From the NCBI GenBank assembly GCA_937908115.1, contig CALEQZ010000032.1, positions 1 through 64,000 on the forward strand: DNA of 64,000 nt. Direction: 5' to 3'. Under the pieces are notes generated by a model. It was not told the origin of the DNA. It ran no database searches and was given only the letters and a program-made list of their open reading frames with translations. A program made the translations under genes and the position numbers. Source of the DNA: an uncultured Alcaligenaceae bacterium. Lineage in GTDB: Bacteria > Pseudomonadota > Gammaproteobacteria > Burkholderiales > Burkholderiaceae_B. Of the stretch, positions 19,574 to 28,610 are shown piece by piece (positions within the stretch are counted from its first letter, which is position 1; each line of letters opens with the position of its first letter).

Positions 19574-21673
19574 TTACTGCCAACGCGCCCGCATGCGGGC
19601 GGCCAAATCCAGCCTCGGTCCGGGCGTGGCGGCGGACTCGGGCACCGGCGCAGCCGCCGGCTCGGGCAGGCGCTGGAATAGATGGGTGATCGAGTCGGGA
19701 ATGAAGCGCGTGCGCGAGGCGTAGACGTGACGGTCGCCCATGCCGGCCTGCTGGTGCACGTAAAAGCGCTGCGGCACGATGATGTGCAGGCGCTCGCGCG
19801 CCCGCGTCATCGCCACGTACAGCAGGCGGCGCTCTTCCTCGATGTCCTCGGCACTGCCCGTGGCCAGGTCCGACGGAATGCAGCCGTCCACGGCGTTGAG
19901 CACATAGACCGAGTGCCATTCCTGCCCTTTGGCCGAATGGATGGTCGACAGGATCATGTAGTCCTCGTCGCGCAGCGGCGGGCCCGATTCGTCACTGGTG
20001 GCATCGGGTGGGTCCAGCGTGAGCTCGGTCAGGAAGCGCTCGCGCGAACCGTACCCCGCGGCGATGCGCACCAGCTGGTCCAGGTCGGCCGCGCGCACGC
20101 GCGCGTCGTCGTAGCGGCGCTCCAGGTACGGCAGGTACCAGCGCACGGCCAAATCAAGCTCGCCCGGCCAGCCAGCCCGGCCGCCGGCCAGCTTCGCATA
20201 CACGTCGGCCAACCCCTGCCAGTCCTTGGCGCTGACCATGGCGCCCGGCTCGAAGCCGCGCAGCGCGGCCACCGGATCGGCCGCATCGGCCAGCGCATCG
20301 AGCAGCCGCGCCGATGTCGCCGGCCCCACCCCCGGCAACAGCTGCGCGACGCGAAACCCCGCCATGCGCCCGCGCGGGTTCTGCGCCCAGCGCAGCAAGG
20401 CCAGCACGTCCTTGATGTGGGCAGCTTCGAGAAAGCGCAGCCCGCCGAACTTGACGAAGGGAATGCTGCGCCGGGTCAGCTCCAGCTCCAGCGCCGCGCT
20501 GTGGCCGGCGGCGCGAAACAGCGCCGCCTGCGCCTTGAGCGCCACGCCCGCCTCGCGCTGCGCGAGCACCTGGTCCGCCACCCAGCGCGCCTGCCCTGCC
20601 TCGTCAGACACGGTCACCAGCGCGGGCAGCGTGGCGCCTTCGCGGTCGGTCCAAAGCTGCTTGGCATAGCGTTCGGCGGCCAGGCCGATCACCGCGTTGG
20701 AGGCGTCCAGGATGGGTTGGGTGGACCGGTAATTGCGCTCGAGCGTGACCACGCGCGCGGGCTGTGCAAAGCAGCCCGGAAAGTCGAGGATGTTGCGCAC
20801 GGTGGCCGCACGGAAGGAGTAAATCGCCTGGGCGTCGTCGCCCACGACGGTCAGCCCGCGGCCATCGGGCTTCATCGCCAGCAGGATGTCAGCCTGCAGG
20901 CGGTTGGTGTCCTGGTATTCGTCGACCAACACGTGATCGAAGCGCGCGGCGACGTCGGCGGCCAGCGCCGGCTCGCGCATCATTTCGGCCCAGTACAGCA
21001 GCAGGTCGTCGTAGTCCAGCGCGTTCTGGTCCTGCTTGGCCTGCACGTAGGCGCCGAACAGGCGCTGCAAGGCCTCGCACCAGGCGCTGCACCAGGGATA
21101 CGCGGCGTCGAGCACCTCGGCCAGGGGCTGCTGGCTGTTGACCGCCCGCGAGTAGATCGACAGGCAGCTTCCCTTGAGCGGAAAGCGCGACTGCGTCGAC
21201 GAGTAGCCCAGCTCGTGGCGCACCAGCCCCATCAGGTCCTCGGCGTCACCGCGGTCATGGATGGTGAAGTTCTCGGCCAGGCCGATGCGCGGCGCGTACT
21301 CGCGCAGCAGCCTGGCACCGATGCCGTGGAAGGTACCGGCCCAGGGCAGCGACGGCGCGCGGCGGCCTGCAGGCAGCCCCATCGCGCGCGCCAGGACCTC
21401 GCCTACTCGGCGCTCCATTTCGAGCGCCGCGCGCCGCGAAAACGTCAGCAGTAGGATGCGCTGGGGATCGGCGCCCTGCAGGATGAGGTGCGCGACGCGG
21501 TGCGCCAGCGTGCTGGTCTTGCCCGAGCCGGCGCCGGCGATGACCAGCAGCGCACGCGGGTCCGGCGCGTCGGCCGAATCGTGCAGCACAGCCTCGCGCT
21601 GCTCGGCATTGAGCGCTGACAAGAAGGCATCGCCATGCTTGGCGGGGCTGTTGCGGCTATGGGTGTCTGGCAT
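19574..21673 (-). CDS. UvrD/Rep-family superfamily 1 DNA helicase
   Basis: A 699-residue ATP-dependent 3'-5' DNA helicase. Motifs in order: Q motif LNAEQREAV, Walker A AGAGSGKT, motif Ia LTFSRRAALEM, Walker B VDEYQDTN, motif III GDDAQAIYSFR, motif IV ERNYRS, the late STIHSAKGQEW and VAMTRARERL. It is distinct from the UvrD encoded at 49.4-51.7 kb. The C-terminal tail (Pro/Ala-rich, ending in MRARWQ) is not conserved. It is divergent from the DUF72 gene, with a short palindrome in the gap. Confidence 0.92.
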   Translation of the reverse strand: MPDTHSRNSPAKHGDAFLSALNAEQREAVLHDSADAPDPRALLVIAGAGSGKTSTLAHRVAHLILQGADPQRILLLTFSRRAALEMERRVGEVLARAMGLPAGRRAPSLPWAGTFHGIGARLLREYAPRIGLAENFTIHDRGDAEDLMGLVRHELGYSSTQSRFPLKGSCLSIYSRAVNSQQPLAEVLDAAYPWCSAWCEALQRLFGAYVQAKQDQNALDYDDLLLYWAEMMREPALAADVAARFDHVLVDEYQDTNRLQADILLAMKPDGRGLTVVGDDAQAIYSFRAATVRNILDFPGCFAQPARVVTLERNYRSTQPILDASNAVIGLAAERYAKQLWTDREGATLPALVTVSDEAGQARWVADQVLAQREAGVALKAQAALFRAAGHSAALELELTRRSIPFVKFGGLRFLEAAHIKDVLALLRWAQNPRGRMAGFRVAQLLPGVGPATSARLLDALADAADPVAALRGFEPGAMVSAKDWQGLADVYAKLAGGRAGWPGELDLAVRWYLPYLERRYDDARVRAADLDQLVRIAAGYGSRERFLTELTLDPPDATSDESGPPLRDEDYMILSTIHSAKGQEWHSVYVLNAVDGCIPSDLATGSAEDIEEERRLLYVAMTRARERLHIIVPQRFYVHQQAGMGDRHVYASRTRFIPDSITHLFQRLPEPAAAPVPESAATPGPRLDLAARMRARWQ

Positions 21674-21767
21674 GACGCGATGGCGATACGGCAGGACGGG
21701 GCGGCGCCGCCCGCGCGGCCAAGCGGCCGGGACGCACCGCCGTCGATGCCTTGGTACAAAGCCCAAA

Positions 21768-21780
21768 CTATACTGTATAG
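21768..21780. promoter_or_regulatory. 13-bp palindrome between helicase and DUF72 genes
   Basis: CTATACTGTATAG is a perfect palindrome about a central T, 24 bp before the DUF72 start. It overlaps -10-like sequences on both strands, so it could be an operator or back-to-back promoter elements. Confidence 0.4.
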
Positions 21781-21803
21781 ACGTACAGATGACGGAGGCT
21801 TGC

Positions 21804-22718
21804 ATGGCCATCTTGGTCGGCACGGCGTCCTGGACCGACCCGACGCTGCTGGCGTGTGGGCGCTTCTATCCGCCGCACGTGCGCACGCCCGAAGCACGGC
21901 TGCGCCATTACGCCAGCTGCTTTCCCATCGTCGAGGCGGACTCGCCCTATTACGGGCTGCCGCCGCCGGCCATGGCGCATGCGTGGGCCGTCCGCACGCC
22001 GCCCGGCTTCGTCTTCAACGTCAAGGCTTTCCGGCTGTTCACCGGCCACCCGGCCGGGCTGGCCGCCTTGCCCGCGGACCTGCGGCGCGAGCTGCCGCCC
22101 ATGCCCGCCGGCCGGGTCTTCTACCCTGACCTGCCCGCCGGCATCCGCCGCGAGCTGTGGCGGCGCTACCTGGAAGGCATCGAGCCGCTGCGCCAGGCCG
22201 GCAAGCTCGGGGCCATCCTCTTCCAGTTCGCGCCTTGGGTGCGCAACGACGCGGCCGGCCGCGCGCTGGTCGAGCACTGCGCGCAAATGGCCGAGGGCTG
22301 CCTGGTGGCGGCCGAGTTCCGCCACGCGTCCTGGCTGCGCGGCGCGCCGGCCGCGCAAACGCTGGCGCTGCTGCGCGCCCTCGGCATGGCGCACACTGTC
22401 GTGGACAGCCCGCAAGGCTTTGTCAACACCGTGCCCCCGGTATGGGAGGCCAGCCGGGACGACCTCTCGCTGGTGCGGCTGCACGGGCGCAACGCCGCCG
22501 CCTGGAACAACCGGCATGGCGCATCGTCCAGCCGCTTCACCTACGAGTATTCGCAGGACGAGCTCGCCGAATTGGCCCACCGCATCCGCGACCTGGCGCG
22601 CCGCACGCGCGACACGCATGTCATCCTCAACACCAACTACGAAGACCAGGGCATGCGCAACGCGCAGGCGCTGGTCCCGGCGCTGGACAGAAGCGCACCC
22701 ACGCTTCCCAAGGGTTGA
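21804..22718 (+). CDS. DUF72 (YecE-like) family protein
   Basis: A 304-residue TIM-barrel-like protein of the DUF72/YecE family, whose biochemical role is not firmly established. Family marks are the starting VGTASWTD, the YASCFPIVEADSPYYGLP stretch, FVFNVKAFRLFTGH, the VAAEFRHASWL segment, LVRLHGRN and the Y-x-Y-S-Q-D-E-L block. The ATG at 21804 has GGAGG 5 nt upstream. Confidence 0.9.
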   Translation: MAILVGTASWTDPTLLACGRFYPPHVRTPEARLRHYASCFPIVEADSPYYGLPPPAMAHAWAVRTPPGFVFNVKAFRLFTGHPAGLAALPADLRRELPPMPAGRVFYPDLPAGIRRELWRRYLEGIEPLRQAGKLGAILFQFAPWVRNDAAGRALVEHCAQMAEGCLVAAEFRHASWLRGAPAAQTLALLRALGMAHTVVDSPQGFVNTVPPVWEASRDDLSLVRLHGRNAAAWNNRHGASSSRFTYEYSQDELAELAHRIRDLARRTRDTHVILNTNYEDQGMRNAQALVPALDRSAPTLPKG

Positions 22719-22833
22719 TCACGTCCAAGCCCGGCCGCTTGTTCAAACGGACGGGTATCCCGCATCGCCACGATGAAACCGTTGGCGCTTGCCACGGTGG
22801 CCACGGGCGCTTCGCAGGCATGCACCGACACGC

Positions 22834-23532
22834 CTAGGCAGCGTGTGCACCCTGCACCGGCGCAAGCGTGGCCAGGTCCAGCACCGTGAAGTAGCCATGC
22901 TCGGACCAGCCGGCGGTGTCGATATGGTGCACGTTGCCCAGCACGGTCGGGCGCGCCACGGGCGAGTGACCGACGACGACGGCTCGCACGCCAGCCACGC
23001 CGCAGGCATCGCCGCTTTCGAGCCGCACGCGCGACCATTGTGCGCGCGAGCGCGCGCGGCGCCGGTGGGTCTGGAACAAGCGGACCGCCGCTTGCCAGTT
23101 GCGCGCCGGACTGTCGGCGTGGATCACCACGACCAGGCCTTGCGCGGTTTCGATTTCGCGCGCCAGCGGCAGCGCATCGAAAGCCTCAGCGTACGGGCGC
23201 TGTCGCTCGCGCGGCAGGTCCAGGAACCAGCCGCCGCCGTAATGGCGATAGTTGTCCACGTCCACGAGGCCCCGCCGATAGTGGCGCACGGCGTAGTCTT
23301 CGTGGTTGCCCTGCACGGCATGGAACCAGGGCTGGGCCAGCCAGTCCAGCGCCTGCTCACTTTCCGGGCCGCGATCGACCAGGTCGCCCACCGAAAACAG
23401 CCGGTCACGCGCCGGGTCGAAGCCGATCGCATCCAGCGCGCGCCGCAGCCGCGAAAAATGGCCGTGTATGTCGCCCACGACGAAATCCCGGCCGGCGTGG
23501 TTGGTTTCGTGTCGCTGGATATCCAAGGTCAT
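22834..23532 (-). CDS. metallophosphoesterase (PrpA/PrpB-like protein phosphatase family)
   Basis: A 232-residue calcineurin-like phosphoesterase with the complete metal motif set GDIHG (about 20), GDLVDRGPES (about 48) and GNHE (about 75), then GHSPVARP near 190. PrpA/PrpB are Ser/Thr/Tyr protein phosphatases; the larger ApaH hydrolyses Ap4A. The length and the VQGNHEDY spacing favour the PrpA/B class. It is not in an evident operon. Confidence 0.88.
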   Translation of the reverse strand: MTLDIQRHETNHAGRDFVVGDIHGHFSRLRRALDAIGFDPARDRLFSVGDLVDRGPESEQALDWLAQPWFHAVQGNHEDYAVRHYRRGLVDVDNYRHYGGGWFLDLPRERQRPYAEAFDALPLAREIETAQGLVVVIHADSPARNWQAAVRLFQTHRRRARSRAQWSRVRLESGDACGVAGVRAVVVGHSPVARPTVLGNVHHIDTAGWSEHGYFTVLDLATLAPVQGAHAA

Positions 23533-23586
23533 GTCCGTGATGTGCGGCGATAATGCGTCGCCGACGTTATATCAGGAGTCGCTTGC

Positions 23587-23961
23587 ATGCATTCCCCCGC
23601 ACATGGCTGGCGCGTGGCAGCCGGCCTGCTTGGATTGACCGGCGTGGCGATTGGCGCGGTCGCCGCGCATGCCCTTGCCGATCCGCACGCTGCCGTCGTC
23701 GTCGAGCGCGCATCGCTTTATCAAATCCTGCACGCGCTGGCGCTGCTGGCCATCGCCAGCCAACCGGGCCGCCTGGCGCTGGCTGCGCGCTGCGCCTTCG
23801 TCACTGGCATTGCCCTGTTCTGCGGCAGCCTCTACCTGCGCTACCTAGGCGGCTGGCCGTCGGCCGGCGCGTTGGCGCCCTATGGCGGGACGGCGCTCAT
23901 GGCGGGCTGGTTGCTTGCAGGGCTTGCCCGCTGGCCGGGAGCCGGCGCTCGGCCAAACTAG
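23587..23961 (+). CDS. DUF423 family small membrane protein
   Basis: A 124-residue inner-membrane protein with four hydrophobic helices (about 8-30, 44-60, 66-85, 97-117), the YgdD/DUF423 pattern: G-A-x-G-A-H near the first helix (here GAVAAHAL), YQILHALALL in the second, and F-C-G-S-L-Y-L-R in the third. Function unknown. Confidence 0.88.
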   Translation: MHSPAHGWRVAAGLLGLTGVAIGAVAAHALADPHAAVVVERASLYQILHALALLAIASQPGRLALAARCAFVTGIALFCGSLYLRYLGGWPSAGALAPYGGTALMAGWLLAGLARWPGAGARPN

Positions 23962-23983
23962 GGTTTCCCCGAAGGCTGTTGGG

Positions 23984-23992
23984 TGGTATAGT
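23984..23992 (+). promoter_or_regulatory. extended -10 promoter candidate for infA
   Basis: TGGTATAGT (TGnTATAGT) 370 bp before the infA start; no good -35. A transcript from here would have an unusually long leader. Confidence 0.45.
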
Positions 23993-24009
23993 TAAAGCCT
24001 ATCGAACGG

Positions 24010-24089
24010 AACCCTTTTCCTAGGGTTTTGTCTAACACGGCACTGACACGACGTCAGCGCTGTCAACGCCGATCAAGGCTTCGGCCTTG
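24010..24089 (+). other. structured leader or terminator region ahead of infA
   Basis: AACCCT (24010-24015) pairs with AGGGTT (24022-24027) followed by TTG, which may terminate the DUF423 transcript. CAAGGC-TTCG-GCCTTG (24074-24089) is a perfect UUCG-tetraloop hairpin. The rest of 23962-24362 holds no credible gene. Confidence 0.4.
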
Positions 24090-24362
24090 TCCTGCGCCGG
24101 CCGCCTGCCCCGCATATCGGGCGGCCATCGGCCCGGCCGCCAACGTGGCGGTAAGTCAAACGGGACGGTTTCCCGGCGCGTCTTGCGGCATCGCTTCCTT
24201 GGCGGTGTCCGGGTCTCTAGTCAAAGACTCGCTCGCTCGACCGGCAACGTGCCGGCTGGCTCGTCGCGCGCCTGCGAATTCGCGCCACGCCAAGGATTTC
24301 GGCCTGCGCCGGGCAATCCCTGCCCGCGCCGGCCGCCACACTACAGAGGAAGGATCACGCAC

Positions 24363-24638
24363 ATGGCAAAGGAAGAGCTCATCGAACTTGGCGGCATCGT
24401 CGAAGAAGTCCTGCCCGATACCCGTTATCGCGTCACGCTGGAAAACGGCATGGTCGTCTCGGCCTACGCGTCAGGCAAGATGAAGAAGAACCGCATCCGC
24501 ATCCTGGCCGGCGACCGCGTCACGCTCGAAATGTCGCCGTACGACCTGACGAAAGGCCGCATCTGCTACCGCCACAAGGACGAAACGTCCTTTGCCCGTC
24601 CGCCCTCGGCCGGACGCCGCCCCGGCGGGCGCCGCTAA
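24363..24638 (+). CDS. infA: translation initiation factor IF-1 (long form)
   Basis: IF-1 binds the ribosomal A site during initiation. The 91-residue protein starts MAKEELIELGGIVEEVLPDT and has the OB-fold with GKMKKNRIRILAGDRVTLEMSPYDLTKGRI... in pieces matching the family. Standard IF-1 is 72 residues; this one has a C-terminal Arg/Pro/Gly tail after about residue 72 (ending PGGRR). Such longer IF-1 paralogues occur in Burkholderiales outside the ribosomal-protein operon. GAGGAAGGA lies upstream of the ATG. Confidence 0.92.
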   Translation: MAKEELIELGGIVEEVLPDTRYRVTLENGMVVSAYASGKMKKNRIRILAGDRVTLEMSPYDLTKGRICYRHKDETSFARPPSAGRRPGGRR

Positions 24639-24837
24639 AGGCGCTGCCGGCAGGCACCGTCAAACCGGTACTGCTCGTGTCCTGCTGATAGATGCCGCCC
24701 CAAGCGCGGCGATCAGCGCGGCACGCAAGCGTGCGGCAAAAGCGCAGCGCCAAGAACAGCGCTCAAATGTCCTGCCGAACGTCCGGCGCAGCGGCGGCCT
24801 ACGGCGGCCGCCCCGCCATTGACCACTTGCCCCGCGC

Positions 24838-25083
24838 TCACGCTTGACCGCGCGCAACCACGTCGTCGATGTAGGCGCGCGCCCGCGCCAAGGCCGCCTC
24901 CAGCGCCGACGCCTCAGCCAGGAAGATTCCCTGCCAACGCCGGCATACGGTGATCGGCTCACCACCGGCCACCGGCTGCACGACGATGGTCGTCAGATAA
25001 ATGCCGCTTGGCGATTCGGTCGACGGCTCGTCGATCTCCACGCGAGCCGCGTAGCCGCGGTATTCGAACTGGGTTTCCCTCAT
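24838..25083 (-). CDS. conserved-looking hypothetical protein
   Basis: An 81-residue soluble protein with no domain I recognise. It has an N-terminal beta-rich part (FEYRGYAARVEID, IYLTTIVVQPV) and a C-terminal helix (LEAALARARAYIDDVV). The codon pattern is typical of the genome and a G-rich ribosome site precedes the ATG at 25083, so it is probably a real gene. Confidence 0.6.
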   Translation of the reverse strand: MRETQFEYRGYAARVEIDEPSTESPSGIYLTTIVVQPVAGGEPITVCRRWQGIFLAEASALEAALARARAYIDDVVARGQA

Positions 25084-25163
25084 CGCTTCCCCCCGACACT
25101 GCTGCCGGCTTGTGGTCGCGGCCTGCATGCCTTCGTCGACGCTGCACGACCGCGGCGCATAAA

Positions 25164-25197
25164 GGAAAAGGCCGTCGGCGATGATGCCGACGGCCTT
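25164..25197 (-). terminator. rho-independent terminator after tRNA-Pro
   Basis: On the minus strand a 12-bp stem (AAGGCCGTCGGC, 25197-25186, with its complement 25179-25168; 6-nt loop) is followed by TTCC after TT from the stem. It lies 10 bp past the tRNA 3' end. Confidence 0.85.
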
Positions 25198-25206
25198 TAT
25201 CGATAA

Positions 25207-25283
25207 TGGTCGGAGCGGCGGGATTCGAACTCGCGACCCCTTGCACCCCATGCAAGTGCGCTACCAGGCTGCGCTACGCTCCG
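25207..25283 (-). tRNA. tRNA-Pro (anticodon GGG)
   Basis: A 77-nt cloverleaf with encoded CCA. Acceptor CGGAGCG/CGCTCCG, anticodon stem CTTGC/GCAAG, loop ATGGGGT giving anticodon GGG (reads CCC/CCU), T loop TTCGAAT. Confidence 0.95.
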
Positions 25284-25293
25284 AAAGACCGAG

Positions 25294-25302
25294 ATTATAT
25301 CA
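25294..25302 (-). promoter_or_regulatory. extended -10 promoter of tRNA-Pro
   Basis: TGATATAAT on the minus strand, ending 11 bp before the tRNA 5' end. No clear -35. Confidence 0.55.
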
Positions 25303-25351
25303 GAGTGCGCGGTCTTTTGCTTGGGCTTGCGCAAAAAGGCGCGCCGCCACG

Positions 25352-25783
25352 CTACGACGCCGCACCGGCCTGCGGCTGGCCGCTGGCCGGCTGCGCCACG
25401 GATGCATCGCCAAGGGCCGAGGACAGCGCCTGCGAAATGCCCGTGAGCTCGGCGCGCACGGCCTGCAGCTCGGCGGCGCTCAGGCGCACCGCAGTGTCCT
25501 GGTCGCCCAGGTCGCGTCCCTCGCCCAACCGGTTGCGCGCGCCGCTGATGGTGAAGCCTTGTTCGTACAGCAGCGACCGGATGCGACGGATCAGCAGGAC
25601 TTCGTGGTGTTGGTAGTAGCGGCGGTTGCCGCGGCGCTTGACGGGCTTGAGCTGGGTGAATTCTTGTTCCCAGTAGCGCAGCACGTGCGGCTTGACCCCG
25701 CAAAGCTCGCTCACTTCACCGATGGTGAAGTAGCGCTTGGCCGGAATCGGCGGCAGGACGACGGGAGTTTCGGGTCGAGTCAT
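25352..25783 (-). CDS. MerR-like transcriptional regulator downstream of ihfA
   Basis: A 143-residue protein with a MerR winged helix (about 18-85: YFTIGEVSELCGVKPHVLRY ... GNRRYYQHHEV) and a short C-terminal helical part. It lacks a metal-thiolate C-terminus. This gene is regularly found directly after ihfA in beta- and gammaproteobacteria; its regulon is poorly defined. It is 60 bp from ihfA on the same strand. Confidence 0.88.
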   Translation of the reverse strand: MTRPETPVVLPPIPAKRYFTIGEVSELCGVKPHVLRYWEQEFTQLKPVKRRGNRRYYQHHEVLLIRRIRSLLYEQGFTISGARNRLGEGRDLGDQDTAVRLSAAELQAVRAELTGISQALSSALGDASVAQPASGQPQAGAAS

Positions 25784-25843
25784 TGCCTGATTTTATGTCG
25801 CCATCGATGCTTATGCAGGGATGACAAATGCCGACAAACCGTA

Positions 25844-26173
25844 TCAGCCCGGAAGGGTTTCGCCAGCAGGCATGCCGGCGCGCTCGACCGCCGCCTTCAG
25901 CTTCTGGCTGGCGTGAAACGTTACCACGCGCCGTGCGGCAATGGGTATGGTTTCGCCCGTCTTGGGATTGCGCCCGGGGCGCGGCGGCTTGTTGCGCACC
26001 TGGAAATTGCCGAAGCCCGAGAGCTTGACCTGCTCGCCGCGCGCCAGCGCATCGCGGATTTCCTCAAAGAAGGTGTCCACCATGTCCTTGGCCTCGCGCT
26101 TGTTCAAGCCCACGCGCTCGAACAGCAGTTCGGCCAGTTCGGCCTTGGTCAGCGTACGCAGCGGTGCAGTCAT
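25844..26173 (-). CDS. ihfA: integration host factor subunit alpha
   Basis: Half of the IHF heterodimer that bends DNA in recombination, replication and sigma-54 transcription. 109 residues; the HU/IHF fold is clear with LTKAELAELLFE, the body LSGFGNFQVRNKPPRPGRNP containing the DNA-intercalating Pro loop, and VVTFHASQKLK. The start at 26173 has GGAGG upstream and follows the pheT stop by 14 bp, the standard pheST-ihfA order. Confidence 0.96.
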   Translation of the reverse strand: MTAPLRTLTKAELAELLFERVGLNKREAKDMVDTFFEEIRDALARGEQVKLSGFGNFQVRNKPPRPGRNPKTGETIPIAARRVVTFHASQKLKAAVERAGMPAGETLPG

Positions 26174-26187
26174 CGGTTCCTCCACGG

Positions 26188-28599
26188 TCAGGCACGCCAG
26201 CGCGCGCCATGGGCGCTTGCCAGCGCATCGCGGATGCGCGCCAGGCAATCATCGACCCGGGCGTCGTCCAACGTCACCTCAGTGTCTTGCAGCCAGAAGC
26301 GCAACGCAAGGCTCTTTTCCGCCGTGGGGCCGGCCGACTTGTCGCGCCACACGTCGAACAGGCGCACGTCGCGCACGATGGCCAGCGCCGGGTCGCGCGC
26401 GACCGCCTCGGCCACCGTATCGAGCAAGGCCTGCGCGGGCAGCTGCGGCGCAACCCACAGCGCCAGGTCACGCACGACGATAGGCTGGCGGGACAGTTCA
26501 CGCACCTGGGGCAGCGGCACCGGGGTGAGCGCGTCGACCTCCAGCTCGAAAAGCACCGGCGCGTGCGCAAGCTCCGCCTGCTGGACCCAGCGCGGATGCA
26601 GCTCGCCCAGCCAGCCGACGGCACGGCCGTCCAATTCGATGCGCGCGCTGCGCCCGGGATGCAGCGCAGGATGCTTGGCCGCGACGAAGCGCAAGGCGCC
26701 GGCGCGCGCACCGAACAGGGTTTCGACATCGTGCTTGACGTCATAGAAATCGACCTGGCGGGTCGGCTGCCCCCATTGCTCTTCGCACGCCGGCCCCCAG
26801 GCCGCGGCGGCCAGCCGCAGAGGTTGACTGACGCCAGCCACCGCCAGCGGCCCATCGGCGACCGACGCGTCGCGCAGATAGGCCCGGCCCAACTCGAAGA
26901 CGCGCACGCGCGTCTGGCGGCGATTGGCGTTATGCACGATGTTGGCAACCAGCCCGCCCATCAGGCTGGAGCGCATGACTGACAAATGGCTGGCGATGGG
27001 ATTGACCAGGCGGATCGGGTTGTCGTTGCCCGCATAGTCGCGCTCCCAGGCCTCGTCGACGAAGCTGAAGTTGATGACTTCCTGGTAGTCCAGACCGGCC
27101 ATCAGGTGGCGCAGCGCATGCGGCCCGCGCACGGTTTCACCCGGCGCACGCATCTTGGCGCGCGCCAGCGGCGGCACGTCGGGGATGCGCTCAAAGCCGT
27201 GGATGCGCGCGACTTCCTCGATGAGGTCTTCCTCGATCTGCAGGTCGAAGCGGTACGACGGCGGCTGCACGACGAACACGCCGTCTTCCTGGCGATACGG
27301 CAGCCGCAGGCGCGTGAACACGTCCGCGATCTCGGCATCGGTGACGGGCATGCCCAGCACGCGCCGGCAGCGCTCGGCGCGCAGACGCACTTCCTTGCGC
27401 TCGGGCAGGTTGATGATGTGGTCGTCGACCGGACCTGCCTGGCCGCCGCAGATCTCCAGGATCAAGCGCGAGATGATTTCCAGGTGCTCGGGGATGCTGG
27501 CGTAGTCGACGCCGCGCTCGAAGCGATGGCTCGCCTCGGAGCTGAACTTGAAGCGCCGCGCGCGGCCAGCGATGGCCTCGGGCCACCAGAAGGCCGCCTC
27601 GACGTAGACGTCGGTCGTATCCAGCGTCACCGCGCTGGCCTCGCCGCCCATGATGCCGGCCAGGCTTTCGACCTCGTCGCCGCTGGCGATCACGCCCACG
27701 CGCTCATCGAGCGTCACGGTCTGACCATTGAGCAGCAGCAGCGACTCCCCGGGGCGCGCCCAGCGCACCGTCAGCCCGCCCTGCACGCGCTGCAGGTCGA
27801 AGACGTGGGTGGGCCGGCCCAGTTCGAGCATGACGTAGTTCGAGATGTCCACCAGCGCCGAGATCGAGCGCTGGCCGGCGCGCTCCAGGCGCGCCTTCAT
27901 CCATTGCGGCGTGGCCGCGCGTGCGTTGACGCCGCGGATGATGCGCCCGGCAAAGCGGCCGCACAGGTCAGGCGCCTGCACGTCGACCGGCAGGCGGTCG
28001 GGCAAGGAAACCGGCACGGGTTCGGCCTTGGGCTCGGCAAGCGGCGCGCCGGTCAGCGCAGCGACTTCGCGCGCCACGCCCAGTATCGATAGGCAGTCGG
28101 CACGGTTGGGCGTCAGCTTCAGGGTAAAGATCGTGTCGTCCAGGTCCAGCGCCTTGCGCAGGCACTGGCCCACGGGCAAATCGGCTGGCAGTTCGAGCAG
28201 GCCGGCGTGATCCTGCGACAGGCCGAGCTCGCGGGCCGAGCACAGCATGCCGGCCGATTCCACGCCGCGCATCTTGGCCACGCCGATCTGTACGCCGCCG
28301 GGCAGGCGCGCGCCCACGCGCGCCAGCGGCGCCTTCATGCCCGCAGCCGCATTGGGCGCGCCGCAGACGATCTGCAGGGGCTCGCCGCTGCCGTCGTCGA
28401 CGCGGCAGACGCGCAGCCGGTCGGCCTGGGGATGCGGTTCGACCGCCAAGATATGCGCCACGACCACGCCTTCGAAGGGCGGTGCGGCAGGCGCGGTTTC
28501 TTCTACTTCCAGCCCGGCCATGGTCAGGCGATGGCCGAGCGCTTCGGTGTCGATGGCCGGATTGACCAGCGCACGCAGCCAGGATTCGGGGAATTGCAT
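26188..28599 (-). CDS. pheT: phenylalanyl-tRNA synthetase beta subunit
   Basis: The beta subunit of the alpha2-beta2 PheRS: editing, tRNA binding and structural role. 803 residues, the full bacterial length. N-terminal tRNA-binding (EMAP-like) domain about 39-150, B3/4 editing region about 210-370, B5 domain about 400-470, catalytic-like core, and a C-terminal anticodon-binding FDX-ACB domain about 700-803. It follows pheS by 11 bp. Confidence 0.97.
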   Translation of the reverse strand: MQFPESWLRALVNPAIDTEALGHRLTMAGLEVEETAPAAPPFEGVVVAHILAVEPHPQADRLRVCRVDDGSGEPLQIVCGAPNAAAGMKAPLARVGARLPGGVQIGVAKMRGVESAGMLCSARELGLSQDHAGLLELPADLPVGQCLRKALDLDDTIFTLKLTPNRADCLSILGVAREVAALTGAPLAEPKAEPVPVSLPDRLPVDVQAPDLCGRFAGRIIRGVNARAATPQWMKARLERAGQRSISALVDISNYVMLELGRPTHVFDLQRVQGGLTVRWARPGESLLLLNGQTVTLDERVGVIASGDEVESLAGIMGGEASAVTLDTTDVYVEAAFWWPEAIAGRARRFKFSSEASHRFERGVDYASIPEHLEIISRLILEICGGQAGPVDDHIINLPERKEVRLRAERCRRVLGMPVTDAEIADVFTRLRLPYRQEDGVFVVQPPSYRFDLQIEEDLIEEVARIHGFERIPDVPPLARAKMRAPGETVRGPHALRHLMAGLDYQEVINFSFVDEAWERDYAGNDNPIRLVNPIASHLSVMRSSLMGGLVANIVHNANRRQTRVRVFELGRAYLRDASVADGPLAVAGVSQPLRLAAAAWGPACEEQWGQPTRQVDFYDVKHDVETLFGARAGALRFVAAKHPALHPGRSARIELDGRAVGWLGELHPRWVQQAELAHAPVLFELEVDALTPVPLPQVRELSRQPIVVRDLALWVAPQLPAQALLDTVAEAVARDPALAIVRDVRLFDVWRDKSAGPTAEKSLALRFWLQDTEVTLDDARVDDCLARIRDALASAHGARWRA

Positions 28600-28610
28600 C
28601 GTCAGAGCCC

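Noticed and set aside
19682..21454. 590-codon frame opposite the UvrD-like helicase
   Set aside because: Antisense shadow of a gene with all helicase motifs.
24028..24483. Frame upstream of and overlapping infA
   Set aside because: Runs out of frame into infA, Arg/Ala/Pro-rich, no ribosome site.
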